Shown here: in pieces, positions 47,509 to 60,006 of the stretch
How positions within the stretch are numbered: the first letter of the stretch is position 1
Layout: each line of letters starts with the position of its first letter
NCBI RefSeq assembly: GCF_014396585.1
Contig: NZ_CP060717.1
Coordinates: forward strand, 1,612,001-1,676,000
From: Sphingomonas rhizophila
GTDB taxonomy: Bacteria > Pseudomonadota > Alphaproteobacteria > Sphingomonadales > Sphingomonadaceae
Direction of reading: 5' to 3'
Length of the DNA: 64,000 bases
Position numbers and translations under genes: made by a program
Notes under the pieces: generated by a model
Database searches by the model: none
What the model was told of the DNA's origin: nothing
What the model saw: only the letters and a program-made list of their open reading frames with translations

Positions 47509-47826
47509 TTAGATCCCGCTCGTAATGTCGATCGAGTCACCCTCGGCGAGGGTGATGATCGCCTTCTTGACGTCCGAACGCTTGTAGGCCTGGCCCTTCC
47601 AGCGCTTGGACTTGCCCTTGGCCACGAGCGTGTTCACGCCCTTGACGCTGACGCCATAGATGGCCTCGATCGCTTCCTTGATCTGCGGCTTGGACGCGGT
47701 TCCGGCGACCTTGAACACCACCGCATTATATTCCGACACCATGGTCGACTTTTCGGTGATGTAGGGCGCCAGGACGACGTCGTAGTGACGGTTCTCGACC
47801 GTCTTGGTGGCAGGCTTCTTAGCCAT
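47509..47826 (-). CDS. rplW: 50S ribosomal protein L23
   Basis: 105 aa, [40 protein letters not shown]. Eight-base overlap with the end of rplD. Confidence 0.97.
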   Translation of the reverse strand: MAKKPATKTVENRHYDVVLAPYITEKSTMVSEYNAVVFKVAGTASKPQIKEAIEAIYGVSVKGVNTLVAKGKSKRWKGQAYKRSDVKKAIITLAEGDSIDITSGI

Positions 47827-48448
47827 TGAACCGGGCCTCCAGCTTTTCGACCGCGGCGCGGGTCAGGACCAGCGTCTCGTGGCGCATGATGTCATAGACG
47901 TTCGCGCCGACCGCCGGCATCAGGTTGACGCCTTCGAGGTTGGACGAAGCGCGGGCGAAGCCGACGTTGAGCGCGTCACCGTCGATCACCAGCGCGGTCT
48001 TGCCGAAGCCCAGCTTGCCGAGCTTCGCCTTGAGCGCCTTGGTCTTGGCGTCCTCGCCCATGTCGAGGTTGTCGAGAACGACCAGCTGACCGCCCTGGGC
48101 TTTCGCCGACAGCGCCATCTTCAGGCCGAGCGCGCGGATCTTCTTGTTGAGGCTCGCGGTGAACTCGCGGACCCGCGGGCCGTGAGCCTTGCCACCGCCG
48201 ATGAAGATCGGTGCACGGCGATCGCCGTGACGAGCCGTACCGCCGCCCTTCTGGCGACCGAACTTCTTGCCCGTGCGGGCAACATCCGAACGCTCACGGG
48301 CGCCGCGGGCGGTGCCGCGACGATTGAGCAGCTGCCACGTCACGACGCGGTGCAGGATGTCCGCGCGCGGATCGACACCGAACACGGCGTCGTCCAGCTG
48401 GATGTCCCCACCCGCCTTGGCGTCGAGGGTCTGAACCTTGACCTTCAT
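47819..48448 (-). CDS. rplD: 50S ribosomal protein L4
   Basis: 209 aa, [60 protein letters not shown]. Intact. Confidence 0.97.
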   Translation of the reverse strand: MKVKVQTLDAKAGGDIQLDDAVFGVDPRADILHRVVTWQLLNRRGTARGARERSDVARTGKKFGRQKGGGTARHGDRRAPIFIGGGKAHGPRVREFTASLNKKIRALGLKMALSAKAQGGQLVVLDNLDMGEDAKTKALKAKLGKLGFGKTALVIDGDALNVGFARASSNLEGVNLMPAVGANVYDIMRHETLVLTRAAVEKLEARFNG

Positions 48449-48451
48449 CGC

Positions 48452-49327
48452 TTAGCCTTCCTTGCTCTCGTCGGCGGCGGGGGTCTCACCCTCGGCCGAA
48501 CCGGCATCATTGTTTTCCGCGGCGTCAGCCTGGGCGCCCGCTTCCTGCTCGGCGGCGATCGCGGCGACTTCCTCGTCGCTCGGCATCACCGGCAGCGCTT
48601 CGACCGCGGCCTCATCGACCAGGCCCAGCGGGGTTTCTTCGATCTTCTCGCCCTTGACGATCAGGCCCGCCGGATAGGGGACGTTCTCGTTGCGCGGCAG
48701 CTTGATCGCGTCGGTGACCGTCAGCCAGCCACCCTTCGAGCCCGGAACCGAGCCCTTGATGAACAGCAGGCCGCGGGCCGCGTCCGTGCCGACAACCAGC
48801 AGGTTCTGCTGGGTACGGTTGCGGGCGCCCATGTGGCCGGCCATCTTCTTGTTCTTGAACACGCGGCCCGGGTCCTGGCGGTTACCGGTCGAGCCGTGCG
48901 AGCGGTGCGAGACCGAAACGCCGTGCGTCGCGCGCAGACCGCCGAAGCCCCAGCGCTTCATGGCGCCGGCGAAGCCCTTACCCTGGGTCACGCCCTGGAT
49001 GTCGACATGCTGACCGGCGACGAAGTGATCGGCGCTGATGGTCGCGCCCAGATCGAGCAGCGCATCTTCGGCGACACGGAATTCGACGACGCGAGCCTTG
49101 GGCTCGACCGAGGCCTTGCCGAACGCTTCGCGCTGCGGCTTGTTGACGTTCTTCGCCTTGGCCTTGCCGGCGCCGAGCGCGACGGCGGTGTAGCCGTCCT
49201 TATCTTGTTCGCGGCGAGCGACGACCTGCACGTCTTCCAGCTGCAGGACGGTTACCGGAACGTGCCGGCCGTCCGCCTGGAACAGGCGAGTCATCCCCAT
49301 TTTCTTCGCGATCACGCCAGTGCGCAT
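48452..49327 (-). CDS. rplC: 50S ribosomal protein L3 with an acidic C-terminal extension
   Basis: 291 aa from the ATG at 49327 ([20 protein letters not shown]); family L3 is about 210. [20 protein letters not shown] and [20 protein letters not shown] are the core. About 55 residues of Glu/Ala-rich tail follow residue 230 ([20 protein letters not shown]). The longer frame to 49930 runs into the leader and rpsJ shadow and is rejected. Confidence 0.96.
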   Translation of the reverse strand: MRTGVIAKKMGMTRLFQADGRHVPVTVLQLEDVQVVARREQDKDGYTAVALGAGKAKAKNVNKPQREAFGKASVEPKARVVEFRVAEDALLDLGATISADHFVAGQHVDIQGVTQGKGFAGAMKRWGFGGLRATHGVSVSHRSHGSTGNRQDPGRVFKNKKMAGHMGARNRTQQNLLVVGTDAARGLLFIKGSVPGSKGGWLTVTDAIKLPRNENVPYPAGLIVKGEKIEETPLGLVDEAAVEALPVMPSDEEVAAIAAEQEAGAQADAAENNDAGSAEGETPAADESKEG

Positions 49328-49514
49328 GATCCACACTCCCAATACAGAGGCCCTTCCGCGAATGCCGCGAAAGGGCGTGCCGACCCGTGAAAATATACGT
49401 GCCCCGCTTGGGCCATTCCTGCCGAAGCAGGATGCGGGGGACGCAGGCCGGGATGCTCGAAAGCGTCCCGCGGTATCCCTTTGATCCGATGTTGCGCCGC
49501 TGAGGCGCCACTCC

Positions 49515-49548
49515 GATTCCGAAGAATCGCGCGGCCGAATCTGGCCGC
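49515..49548. other. Hairpins in the rpsJ-rplC spacer
   Basis: The 233-base gap between rpsJ and rplC holds two inverted repeats: GATTC-CGAA-GAATC at 49515-49528 and GCGGCC-GAATCT-GGCCGC at 49531-49548. Genes of this operon usually sit close together, so the gap may hold a processing, attenuation or internal promoter site. No T-run supports simple termination. Confidence 0.4.
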
Positions 49549-49560
49549 GGTGCCAGCCCC

Positions 49561-49872
49561 TTAAGCCAGCTTGATCTCGACGTCCACCCCGGCAGCGAGA
49601 TCGAGCTTCATCAAAGCGTCGACCGTCTGGGGCGTCGGCTGAACAATGTCGAGCAGCCGCTTGTAGGTGCGCACCTCGAACTGTTCGCGCGACTTCTTGT
49701 CGACGTGCGGCGAACGGTTGACGGTGAACTTCTCGATGCGCGTCGGCAGCGGAATGGGGCCGCGGATAAGAGCACCCGTGCGCCGAGCGGTGTCGGCGAT
49801 GTCCCCGGTGGCCTGATCGAGCACTCGGTGATCGAAAGCCTTGAGGCGAATCCGGATATTCTGCGTTTCCAT
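49561..49872 (-). CDS. rpsJ: 30S ribosomal protein S10
   Basis: 103 aa, [20 protein letters not shown] from the ATG at 49872; an ATG six bases upstream is possible. [20 protein letters not shown] is conserved. Intact. Confidence 0.97.
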   Translation of the reverse strand: METQNIRIRLKAFDHRVLDQATGDIADTARRTGALIRGPIPLPTRIEKFTVNRSPHVDKKSREQFEVRTYKRLLDIVQPTPQTVDALMKLDLAAGVDVEIKLA

Positions 49873-49992
49873 GTCCACTACCGATGCGAAAGAGCCAAAC
49901 CCGTCCCCGCCGAAGCGGTTGGGGCAACAAAAAACGGGGATCAGCGGCTTCCTAGACCCAGGGGCCTGAACGCCGCCTTACCCGTGCAAACT

Positions 49993-50034
49993 CGAAAAGC
50001 GGGCCGCGCGATCTCTTGAGAGAATCGCGCGGCC
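49993..50034 (-). terminator. Rho-independent terminator after tuf
   Basis: An 11-bp GC stem (GGCCGCGCGAT at 50002-50012 with ATCGCGCGGCC at 50024-50034), extended by CTC/GAG, with a TTTT run on the minus strand at 49993-49998. It lies just downstream of the tuf stop, so rpsJ may have its own promoter. Confidence 0.65.
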
Positions 50035-50046
50035 GAGCGCCCTATA

Positions 50047-51237
50047 TTACTTCGTGATCTCGCCGACAACCCCGGCGCCGACCGTACGGCCACCTTCGCG
50101 GATCGCGAAGCGGAGGCCCTCGTCCATGGCGATCGGAGCGATGAGCTTGACCTGCAGCGACACGTTATCGCCCGGCATGACCATCTCGGTGCCTTCCGGC
50201 AGGACCACTTCGCCCGTCACGTCGGTCGTGCGGAAGTAGAACTGCGGACGGTAGTTGGCGAAGAACGGCGTGTGACGGCCGCCTTCGTCCTTCGACAGGA
50301 CGTAGACGTTCGCCTTGAAGTCGGTGTGCGGCGTAACCGAACCCGGCTTCGCCAGGACCTGGCCACGCTCGACCTCTTCACGGCCGACGCCGCGGATCAG
50401 CGCACCGATGTTGTCGCCGGCTTCGCCCTGGTCGAGCAGCTTGCGGAACATTTCGACGCCGGTGACGACAGTCTTCTTGGTGTCCTTGATGCCGACGATT
50501 TCGACTTCTTCACCAACCTTGACCACGCCGGTTTCGACGCGGCCGGTGACGACCGTGCCACGGCCCGAGATCGAGAACACGTCTTCGATCGGCATCAGGA
50601 ACGGCTTGTCGAGCGGACGCTCCGGCTGCGGAATCCAGTCGTCGACGGCCTTCATCAGCTCCATGATCTTGTCTTCGCCGATGTTGGCATCGCGATCTTC
50701 GAGGGCGGCCAGCGCCGAGCCCGCGACGATCGGAATGTTGTCACCGTCGAAGCCACGCTTCGAAAGCTCTTCACGGATTTCCAGCTCGACGAGCTCGAGC
50801 AGCTCGGGATCGTCAACCTGGTCGACCTTGTTGAGGAAGACGACCATGGTCGGAACGCCGACCTGCGCCGCGAGCAGGATGTGCTCCTTGGTCTGCGGCA
50901 TCGGGCCGTCGGCGGCCGACACGACGAGGATCGCGCCGTCCATCTGGGCGGCACCGGTGATCATGTTCTTCACATAGTCGGCGTGGCCCGGGCAATCGAC
51001 GTGCGCATAGTGGCGGGCCGGGGTCTCATACTCGACGTGGGCGGTCGAGATGGTGATGCCGCGCTCGCGCTCTTCCGGCGCCTTGTCGATGTTGGCGAAG
51101 TCGACGGCGACGCCGCCGCCATGCTTCGACAGCACCTTGGTGATGGCGGCCGTCAGCGACGTCTTGCCGTGGTCGACGTGACCGATGGTGCCGATGTTGC
51201 AGTGCGGCTTGTTCCGCTCAAACTTTGCCTTCGCCAT
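50047..51237 (-). CDS. tuf: Translation elongation factor EF-Tu
   Basis: 396 aa. P-loop [16 protein letters not shown], switch [38 protein letters not shown] with the guanine-binding NKxD. C-terminus ends [11 protein letters not shown]. Delivers aminoacyl-tRNA to the ribosome. Intact. Confidence 0.98.
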   Translation of the reverse strand: MAKAKFERNKPHCNIGTIGHVDHGKTSLTAAITKVLSKHGGGVAVDFANIDKAPEERERGITISTAHVEYETPARHYAHVDCPGHADYVKNMITGAAQMDGAILVVSAADGPMPQTKEHILLAAQVGVPTMVVFLNKVDQVDDPELLELVELEIREELSKRGFDGDNIPIVAGSALAALEDRDANIGEDKIMELMKAVDDWIPQPERPLDKPFLMPIEDVFSISGRGTVVTGRVETGVVKVGEEVEIVGIKDTKKTVVTGVEMFRKLLDQGEAGDNIGALIRGVGREEVERGQVLAKPGSVTPHTDFKANVYVLSKDEGGRHTPFFANYRPQFYFRTTDVTGEVVLPEGTEMVMPGDNVSLQVKLIAPIAMDEGLRFAIREGGRTVGAGVVGEITK

Positions 51238-51256
51238 TTTTGCCTCTTCTACTTTG

Positions 51257-51291
51257 AAAAAACCGGGGGCGCCCGATGTGCGAGCGCGCCC
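51257..51291 (-). terminator. Terminator-like hairpin between fusA and tuf
   Basis: Stem GGGCGC (51267-51272) with GCGCCC (51286-51291) and a six-T run on the minus strand (51257-51262). It may partly separate tuf expression from fusA. Confidence 0.45.
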
Positions 51292-51309
51292 ATAGCCACA
51301 AAAATCAGG

Positions 51310-53403
<2,094 letters not shown>

Positions 53404-53504
53404 GGGAGAGCTTCCTTACGAATGTGGGAGGACCGGCGAACCGATCCCCCTGAATATAGGTACGAAATTTACCAGCGCCACCCGTCGGTCGCGCCGGCGG
53501 GCCT

Positions 53505-53975
53505 TTACCAACGATAATGGCTGAAGGCGCGGTTCGCTTCGGCCATGCGATGGGTGTCTTCACGCTTCTTCACGGCGTTGCCGCGGTTCTGCGAAGCGTC
53601 CATCAGTTCGCCTGACAGGCGGCCGGCCATGGTCTTTTCCGACCGCGCACGGGCGGCGGTGATCAGCCAGCGGATGGCCAGCGCCTGGGCGCGCTCGCTG
53701 CGCACCTCGACCGGCACCTGGTAGGTCGCACCGCCGACACGGCGGCTGCGGACCTCGATGCCCGGCTTGATGTTGTTCAGCGCCTCGTGGAACACCGACA
53801 ACGGATCCTTCTTCAGGCGGGTCTCGACGGTATCGAGCGCACCGTACACGATGCTCTCGGCGACCGACTTCTTGCCGTCGAGCATGACCGAATTCATGAA
53901 CTTCGACAGTGTGATGTCCCCGAACTTGGGATCGGGAAGGATGACGCGCTTTTCCGGGCGACGACGACGGGACAT
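53505..53975 (-). CDS. rpsG: 30S ribosomal protein S7
   Basis: 156 aa, [40 protein letters not shown]. Intact. 101 bases separate it from fusA. Confidence 0.98.
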   Translation of the reverse strand: MSRRRRPEKRVILPDPKFGDITLSKFMNSVMLDGKKSVAESIVYGALDTVETRLKKDPLSVFHEALNNIKPGIEVRSRRVGGATYQVPVEVRSERAQALAIRWLITAARARSEKTMAGRLSGELMDASQNRGNAVKKREDTHRMAEANRAFSHYRW

Positions 53976-54036
53976 AGGATATTCCTTTCAGAGCGGCGCG
54001 CCTGCCATCGAGGGCGGCGCGGCCGGCGAAACCAGC

Positions 54037-54408
54037 TTACTTCGGGCGCTTGGCGCCGTACTTCGAGCGCGACTGACGACGGTCCTTGACACCCTGGGTG
54101 TCGAGCACGCCGCGAAGCACGTGGTAGCGAACACCCGGAAGGTCGCGCACACGGCCGCCACGGATCAGCACCACCGAGTGCTCCTGGAGGTTGTGGCCTT
54201 CGCCCGGGATGTAGCTGATGACTTCGCGCTGGTTGGTCAGGCGGACCTTGGCCACCTTGCGAAGCGCCGAGTTCGGCTTCTTCGGGGTCGTCGTGTAGAC
54301 GCGGGTGCAAACGCCACGCTTCTGCGGGTTCTGTTCCATCGCAGGGACCTTCGACTTGGCCTTCTGCGGGTCGCGACCCTTGCGGATCAGCTGGTTAATC
54401 GTCGGCAT
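54037..54408 (-). CDS. rpsL: 30S ribosomal protein S12
   Basis: 123 aa from the ATG at 54408 ([20 protein letters not shown]). [20 protein letters not shown] carries Lys residues at the streptomycin-resistance region in the usual sensitive form; [20 protein letters not shown] follows. The 54409-54667 region upstream would contain the str operon promoter, but I see no clear consensus. Confidence 0.98.
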   Translation of the reverse strand: MPTINQLIRKGRDPQKAKSKVPAMEQNPQKRGVCTRVYTTTPKKPNSALRKVAKVRLTNQREVISYIPGEGHNLQEHSVVLIRGGRVRDLPGVRYHVLRGVLDTQGVKDRRQSRSKYGAKRPK

Positions 54409-54667
54409 GAAGCCTTCACCTTCCAAATGGTTACTTTGCGCCACGAAAAAACGCACGACCATCCGGCAGCCTTGCGGTCACCGGGGATCGCGTCGTGGAG
54501 CAATGTTCAGCTCTTGTCCTTTGCCGCTAGCGAGAATCGCGGGAGGCGCGGACAGGCGGCCCCTTACGGGTAGGACGGGCGAAGGTCAACCGCAGGACTG
54601 TTCACGATTTCTTTGCAATGACCGTCGCATAGCGCCCCAGTGCCGAGTGTCGTAGGGGAAGCATTGC

Positions 54668-54904
54668 GTGGGTAAGATTCATTATTTCCTGGTCGGCTTC
54701 GGGGTCCTGTTCATCGGCGTGAACTGGTATCTCGACTTTCCATTCGGCATGGCCGGCATGGGCATTGCGCTGGGATCGATCGTCCTTGGCATTCGCCAAT
54801 GGTTCATGGCCAGCGCCCACCAGGCGCGCGCGGACAATGCCTTTTCCAACGCTTATGTCGGGTCCGACCGCAAGAAACTGACATACCACGGTCCGGACTG
54901 GTGA
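54668..54904 (+). CDS. Small two-helix membrane protein
   Basis: 78 aa from a GTG with AGGGGAAG eight bases upstream. Helices FLVGFGVLFIGVNWYLDF and MAGMGIALGSIVLGIRQWFM are followed by a polar tail ending KLTYHGPDW. Function unknown. Confidence 0.6.
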   Translation: MGKIHYFLVGFGVLFIGVNWYLDFPFGMAGMGIALGSIVLGIRQWFMASAHQARADNAFSNAYVGSDRKKLTYHGPDW

Positions 54905-54920
54905 GTAGCGGGCGGGAAGG

Positions 54921-55322
54921 CTACTCGGTCGTCTCGCCGTCCCATTCCTCGTCGTGGTGACGCCGCTCGGCCTCTTCCTTGGTCGACTGGACGACGCCAT
55001 CCTTGTGCTCGGGCGGGCCATAAAGGGTGTAGAGCTTCAGCGGCCCGGAGCCTGAGTTGCGGACGTTATGCCGCGAACCCGCGGGCACGATGATGCCGCT
55101 GCCATCGACAACCTTGTACTCGTTGTCGTCGATGAAGACGGTTCCCTCGCCTTCTTCGAAGCGGAAGAATTGGTCACGGTCCTTGTGGACCTCCGACCCG
55201 ATCTCCTCGCCAGACTGGAGCGTCATCAGCACCAGCTGAAGGTGCTTCCCGGTGTAAAGCACCCGCCGGAAATCATCGTTGCCGGTGGTCTGCTTCTCGA
55301 TGTCGTCGTGATAGCCCTTCAT
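54921..55322 (-). CDS. Cupin-domain protein
   Basis: 133 aa from the ATG at 55322 (MKGYHDDIEKQTTGNDDFRR). Single cupin barrel: SGEEIGSEVHKDRDQFFRFE, EGTVFIDDNEYKVVDGSGII and VPAGSRHNVRNSG with the metal-ligand His/Glu. Acidic tail. Probably a metal-dependent small enzyme or sensor; substrate unknown. Eight bases downstream of the DUF3140 gene, same operon. Confidence 0.82.
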   Translation of the reverse strand: MKGYHDDIEKQTTGNDDFRRVLYTGKHLQLVLMTLQSGEEIGSEVHKDRDQFFRFEEGEGTVFIDDNEYKVVDGSGIIVPAGSRHNVRNSGSGPLKLYTLYGPPEHKDGVVQSTKEEAERRHHDEEWDGETTE

Positions 55323-55330
55323 GTCGTCCC

Positions 55331-55684
55331 CTACTTCTTCATCGGGTCGTGACCCCAATTCTTCAGGCTGTAGCGCCAGCGCGACCCTTCCGGATCCGCC
55401 GGTCGCTGCTTCAGGTGACGGTGCACATAGCCGACGACCTTGCGCATATGGTCGTAGTCGCCGTCGGTTAGGTCCGCGACCTTCTTCTCCTTGATGCGCA
55501 GGATATGGCGGCCGCTGGCGTGCCCGACGCTTTCGCCGCCGCCATCGCCATCCTCGCCCTTCCAGCCCACTTCTCTGCTCTCGTCGGTCTTGAGCCAAGC
55601 CTCAAGCTCGGACGGGGACATGTTGACCGCTTCGGCAAAGTCCTTGCGGACGTCGGCGCGTTCCTCGGTGTCGGTGGTGGCCAT
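55331..55684 (-). CDS. DUF3140-family protein
   Basis: 117 aa, DFAEAVNMSPSELEAWLKTD and YDHMRKVVGYVHRHLKQRPA, a compact helical protein often annotated as DNA-binding in relatives but without known function. Ends WRYSLKNWGHDPMKK. Confidence 0.75.
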   Translation of the reverse strand: MATTDTEERADVRKDFAEAVNMSPSELEAWLKTDESREVGWKGEDGDGGGESVGHASGRHILRIKEKKVADLTDGDYDHMRKVVGYVHRHLKQRPADPEGSRWRYSLKNWGHDPMKK

Positions 55685-55741
55685 CGTTCCTGCCTCGTTT
55701 GCGAAAGCTGAACCCCGGCCGGTCGATTTGGTTCAAACAAC

Positions 55742-57157
55742 CTAGATGTGAAGAACGCGCCCATACGCGGCGAGGACGCTCTCGTGCATCATCTCGCTCA
55801 GCGTCGGGTGCGGGTAGACGGTGTTGATGAAGTCCGTCTCGACCAGTTCGGCCTGCTTGCCGACGGTGTAGCCCTGGATCAGCTCGGTGACCTCGGCGCC
55901 GATCATGTGCGCGCCAAGCAGTTCGCCGGTCTTGGCGTCGAACACGGTCTTGATGAAGCCCTCGACCTCGCCCAGCGCGATAGCCTTGCCGTTGCCGATG
56001 AAGGGGAATTTGCCAACCTTCACCTCATGGCCGGCTTCCTTGGCCTTGGCCTCCGTCAGGCCGACACTGGCGACCTGCGGGTGGCAATAGGTGCAGCCCG
56101 GGATGTTCCTGACGTCCATCGCATGCGGGTGCACGTCCTTGTTGCCGAGAGCCTGCGCGATCGCCTCGACCGCGATGATCCCCTCATGGCTCGCCTTGTG
56201 CGCCAGCCACGGCGGCGCGGTGACGTCGCCGATCGCGGAAATGCCGGCGACGTTGGTGCGGCACATCGCGTCGGTGTCGATATGGCCCTTGGTCGTCTTG
56301 ATGCCGAGCTTCTCCAGGCCGATGTTCTCGGTATTGGGCACGATGCCGACCGCGACGATGCAGTGCGAGAAGCGTTGCTCCGCGACCTTGCCGTCGGCGG
56401 TCTTGATCTTGGCCGCGACGCCCTTTCCATCGCTCGACAGGCTTTCGACCCCCGCGCCGGTCAGCAGGGTCATGCCCTGCTTGGTCAGGCTCTTGGCGAG
56501 TTGGGCGGAGATTTCCGAATCCTCGACCGGGACGATGCGGTCGAGCATTTCGACCACCGTCACCTTGGCGCCAAGGTCGTTGTAGAAACTGGCGAACTCG
56601 ATCCCGATCGCGCCCGAGCCGATGACCAGAAGCTCAGTCGGCATTTCCTTCGGGGTCATCGCGTGGCGGTAGGTCCAGACGCGTTCGCCGTCCGCTTTCG
56701 CAAACGGCAGCTCACGGGCGCGGGCGCCGGTGGCCACGATGATGTGCCTGGCGCTCAGCTCGGCGGCCTTGCCGTCGGCACCGGTGACCTTCATCTTGCC
56801 CGGCGCGGTGATTTCGCCAACGCCCATGTGAACCGCGATCTTGTTCTTCTTCATCAGGCCGGTGACGCCCTGGTTCAGCTGCTTGGCGACACCGCGGCTG
56901 CGCGCGACGACCTTGGCGAGGTCAGCCTTGGGTTCGCTTGCCGACAGGCCGTAGGCGTCGGCATGCTTCATGTTGTGAAGCACCTCGGCCGAGCGGAGCA
57001 GCGCCTTGGTCGGGATACATCCCCAGTTGAGGCAGATGCCGCCCAGGCTTTCGCGTTCGACGATCGCGGTCTTGAGGCCGAGCTGGCTGGCGCGGATCGC
57101 CGCGACATAGCCGCCCGGTCCCGAACCGAGCACAATCAGGTCGTAGGCGTCCGCCAT
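55742..57157 (-). CDS. lpd: Dihydrolipoyl dehydrogenase (E3)
   Basis: 471 aa from the ATG at 57157. FAD motif DLIVLGSGPGGYVAAIRASQ, redox-active disulphide GGICLNWGCIPTKALLR, NAD-binding LVIGSGAIGIEFASF, and C-terminal YPHPTLSEMMHESV with the active-site His/Glu. Reoxidises the lipoyl groups of E2; pdhC lies three genes away on the same strand. Intact. Confidence 0.96.
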   Translation of the reverse strand: MADAYDLIVLGSGPGGYVAAIRASQLGLKTAIVERESLGGICLNWGCIPTKALLRSAEVLHNMKHADAYGLSASEPKADLAKVVARSRGVAKQLNQGVTGLMKKNKIAVHMGVGEITAPGKMKVTGADGKAAELSARHIIVATGARARELPFAKADGERVWTYRHAMTPKEMPTELLVIGSGAIGIEFASFYNDLGAKVTVVEMLDRIVPVEDSEISAQLAKSLTKQGMTLLTGAGVESLSSDGKGVAAKIKTADGKVAEQRFSHCIVAVGIVPNTENIGLEKLGIKTTKGHIDTDAMCRTNVAGISAIGDVTAPPWLAHKASHEGIIAVEAIAQALGNKDVHPHAMDVRNIPGCTYCHPQVASVGLTEAKAKEAGHEVKVGKFPFIGNGKAIALGEVEGFIKTVFDAKTGELLGAHMIGAEVTELIQGYTVGKQAELVETDFINTVYPHPTLSEMMHESVLAAYGRVLHI

Positions 57158-57235
57158 CGCTTTCTCCACTTCAGAACAGCTGCCGACTAAAGACCCGAAC
57201 GAAGCCGAACAACCCCCGACGCATCCCGAAGGTCG

Positions 57236-57604
57236 TCAGCCGGTCACCGCCCTCGGCCGGTTGTCGGCATCCAACGCGACGAAGGTGAAGGTGCCCGCTG
57301 CGATCGGGAACGTCCGTTCCCCATCGCGCTCGCGCGCTTCGGCGTCGGCGCGGATCGTCAGCGACGATCGGCCCCGTCGCTCGATCGACGCATAGATGCT
57401 GATTTCGTCGCCCACGCTTGGCGCCCCCGGGAATGTCAGGTCATTCGCCGCGACGACGACGCATTTTCCCCTGGCTGTCCGCGATGCCAGACTGCCGGCG
57501 GCCAGGGCCATCTGGCTCATCAGCCAGCCGCCGAAGATCCCGCCGTAAGGATTGGTATCGGCGGGCATTGCGGTAACGCGGATATGCGGGACCCGCTCGC
57601 TCAA
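57236..57604 (-). CDS. YciA-type acyl-CoA thioesterase (hotdog)
   Basis: 122 aa, ADTNPYGGIFGGWLMSQMAL is the hotdog catalytic region, then CVVVAANDLTFPGAPSVGDE and GTFTFVALDADNRP. Hydrolyses acyl-CoA. It sits between lpd and pdhC. Confidence 0.86.
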   Translation of the reverse strand: MSERVPHIRVTAMPADTNPYGGIFGGWLMSQMALAAGSLASRTARGKCVVVAANDLTFPGAPSVGDEISIYASIERRGRSSLTIRADAEARERDGERTFPIAAGTFTFVALDADNRPRAVTG

Positions 57605-57611
57605 GCCGGCC

Positions 57612-57824
57612 TCAGCCGCCGTGCCAGTTGAAGAACAATCGCAGGCCGATGGCGGAAATCAGGAACACCGGGATCGAAAACAGGAGTCCGGGCGAGCTGG
57701 CAATCGGATGAATGGTCCAGGTTTCGGTCCAACCGGTCATCCAGACGCCGTCCCGTCCGCCAAGCGACATCGGCAGGACGACCGCCAGGATCGCGCCGAT
57801 CATGATCGCGGTCATCCACTTCAT
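57612..57824 (-). CDS. Small two-helix membrane protein
   Basis: 70 aa, MKWMTAIMIGAILAVVLPMS and LLFSIPVFLISAIGLRLFFN, ending WHGG. Its neighbours are metabolic. Function unknown. Confidence 0.6.
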   Translation of the reverse strand: MKWMTAIMIGAILAVVLPMSLGGRDGVWMTGWTETWTIHPIASSPGLLFSIPVFLISAIGLRLFFNWHGG

Positions 57825-57825
57825 G

Positions 57826-59130
57826 TCAGGCCACCAGTCCGAGCGGGGACTCGCACAACTCCTTGAACGCCTTCATCAGCCGCGCGCCATCGGCACCGTC
57901 GATGGCGCGGTGGTCGAAGCTGCCGGTCGCCGACATGATGCTGGCGATCTGCAGGCTGTCGTCAATGACGTAGGGACGCTTCTCGCCCGCGCCGATCGCC
58001 ATGATCATCGCCTGTGGCGGATTAATCACCGCTTCGAACTGCTTGATGCCGAACATGCCCATGTTGCTGAGCGACGCGGTGCCGCCCTGATATTCGTGCG
58101 GCTGCAGCTTGCCTTCCTTGGCCCGCCCGGCGAGATCACCCATTTCCTTGCTGATCGCCGAAATCGCCTTACTGTCGGCGCCCGCGATGATCGGCGTGAT
58201 GAGCCCGCCCGGGATACTGACCGCGACCGATATATCGGCGCGGCTGTACTTGATCAGCGTGTCGCCGGCGAAGCTGACATTGCATTCCGGCACCTCGATC
58301 AGCGACAAAGCGAGCGCCTTGATCAGCATGTCGTTGACGCTGAGCTTGACCCCGCGCGACGCCAGGCCGGCGTTGAGTTCGCCACGTAGCTTCAGCAACG
58401 CGTCGAGGCGCACATCGACCGTCAGATAGATGTGCGGGATCTGCTGCTTCGATTCGGTCAATCGGCGCGCGATCGTCTTGCGCATGTTGCTGAGCTTGAC
58501 GGCCTCGTGCGGAATGTCGGTCTCGAACGGCTGGACCGGTGCCGCGGCAGGCGCCGGGGCCGCCGTTGGCGCGGACGTGGCAGCGGCGGCGGGCTTGGCC
58601 GCGCCGCCGGCCTTGTCCCCAAGGTCGGCACGGACGATCCGACCGCCCGGACCGCTGCCGGTCAACGAGGAAAGGTCGATCCCTTGCGCTTCGGCCAGGC
58701 GGCGCGCCAGCGGGCTCGCCTTGATGCGGTCGCCGGTGTCGGCTTTTGGCGCGGGCGCGGCCGGTGCGGCGGGTGCCGCCGGCGTCTCGCCGCCGCCCTT
58801 CGCGGGCGGTGCGGGCTCGGGCGCCTTGGCTTCTTCCTTGGCGGGCGCGGCGGCCGGCGCCGCAGCAGGCACAGCAGAGGCATCTTCACCCTCACCGGCG
58901 AGTACCGCAATCGGCGTCCCGACCTTCACCCCGTCGGACCCCTCGGGGACCAGGATCTTGGCGATCGTGCCTTCGTCGACCGCTTCGAATTCCATCGTCG
59001 CCTTGTCGGTTTCGATTTCCGCCAGGATGTCGCCGCTGGAAACGCTGTCGCCTTCCTTGACCAACCATTTGGCGAGCGTCCCTTCCTCCATCGTAGGCGA
59101 AAGGGCGGGCATCTTCAGTTCGAGCGGCAT
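57826..59130 (-). CDS. pdhC: Pyruvate dehydrogenase complex E2, dihydrolipoamide acetyltransferase
   Basis: 434 aa from the ATG at 59130. The single lipoyl domain has [10 protein letters not shown] with Lys43 lipoylated; Ala/Pro-rich linker (about 100-140); subunit-binding domain [20 protein letters not shown]; catalytic domain with [20 protein letters not shown] and [21 protein letters not shown]1 genes are not in this window. Confidence 0.95.
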   Translation of the reverse strand: MPLELKMPALSPTMEEGTLAKWLVKEGDSVSSGDILAEIETDKATMEFEAVDEGTIAKILVPEGSDGVKVGTPIAVLAGEGEDASAVPAAAPAAAPAKEEAKAPEPAPPAKGGGETPAAPAAPAAPAPKADTGDRIKASPLARRLAEAQGIDLSSLTGSGPGGRIVRADLGDKAGGAAKPAAAATSAPTAAPAPAAAPVQPFETDIPHEAVKLSNMRKTIARRLTESKQQIPHIYLTVDVRLDALLKLRGELNAGLASRGVKLSVNDMLIKALALSLIEVPECNVSFAGDTLIKYSRADISVAVSIPGGLITPIIAGADSKAISAISKEMGDLAGRAKEGKLQPHEYQGGTASLSNMGMFGIKQFEAVINPPQAMIMAIGAGEKRPYVIDDSLQIASIMSATGSFDHRAIDGADGARLMKAFKELCESPLGLVA

Positions 59131-59266
59131 GGCAACTTCCAACAGGGGCAGACTCGATGGGCACAAACGCCAAAGCGGTGCGTCGGGTCAAGCCTTCCAC
59201 CAAATAAGCCGTGCTTGTCTTGGCCGCGCATTTGACGCAGCGTTCTTGCGACAGAGGGGACTTTCC

Positions 59267-59719
59267 ATGGCACGCACCTATCTGGTGGTGGTCGACGACA
59301 GCGACGAAGCGCGCGTCGCGCTGCGCTTCGCGTCGCGCCGCGCGTCGAAAACCGGCGGCACGATCGAGGTGCTGGCCGTCGTACAGCCGCAGGACTTCGT
59401 TCAATGGGGCGGCGTCCAGGCGGCGATCGAGGAGGAGCAGCGGCTCCGCATCGAAGCCAGCGTCACCGCCTCGGTCGGCGAAATTCTCGACGCCAAGTCG
59501 ATCGACATCGTCGTCCAGGAAGGCGATCCGGTGACCGTGGTCCGCGCTTATGTCGGCACCCGCGACGATATCGCGGCGCTGGTGCTGGGGGCTGCACCGT
59601 CCGGCGATCCGGGACCGCTGGTCGCGAACTTCACGGGCCATGATGCCGGCAAGTTGCCCTGCCCGGTCATGATCGTGCCCGGCAGCCTCAGCGACGAGGA
59701 ACTCGACAAGCTGAGTTGA
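59267..59719 (+). CDS. Universal stress protein
   Basis: 150 aa, MARTYLVVVDDSDEARVALR, then DIAALVLGAAPSGDPGPLV and KLPCPVMIVPG. Single Usp domain. Start ATG at 59267 after GAGGGGACTTTCC. Confidence 0.85.
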   Translation: MARTYLVVVDDSDEARVALRFASRRASKTGGTIEVLAVVQPQDFVQWGGVQAAIEEEQRLRIEASVTASVGEILDAKSIDIVVQEGDPVTVVRAYVGTRDDIAALVLGAAPSGDPGPLVANFTGHDAGKLPCPVMIVPGSLSDEELDKLS

Positions 59720-60006
59720 GATTCATTGGGAGGGGAAGTCTGATAAGCGAGGGTCGCACACCATCCTACCGCGAGTGCTTCGGCACGATCGCCCTGGGCC
59801 TGACGCCCATCTTCCTGTTGCTCGGCATCGCCGCAGTGGCGGGTTCGAATACGGTCACCTGGAACAATCAGTACGTCCACGGCCCTTCCGCGATCCCGGT
59901 GGCGCTGCTGGTCGTCCTGTTCTTTTCCGTCGTCCTCGGCGGGGTGCAGAAGCTAGGCTACCTGATCTACGGCCTGTTCCGCCGAAAGAACGCGCCAGCC
60001 GCCTAG
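59716..60006 (+). CDS. Small two-helix membrane protein
   Basis: 96 aa if read from TTG 59716; GGGAGGGGA precedes a CTG at 59740 which is the better-placed start (88 aa). Helices ALGLTPIFLLLGIAAVAGS and PVALLVVLFFSVVLGGVQKL, then LIYGLFRRKNAPAA. Function unknown. It overlaps the Usp stop. Confidence 0.5.
   Translation: MRFIGRGSLISEGRTPSYRECFGTIALGLTPIFLLLGIAAVAGSNTVTWNNQYVHGPSAIPVALLVVLFFSVVLGGVQKLGYLIYGLFRRKNAPAA

Noticed and set aside
45385-47829. An 814-codon open frame on the plus strand
   Set aside because: Shadow of rpsC-rplW on the other strand.
48452-49930. L3 read as a 492-aa protein
   Set aside because: The extra N-terminal 200 residues are the rpsJ region in another frame.
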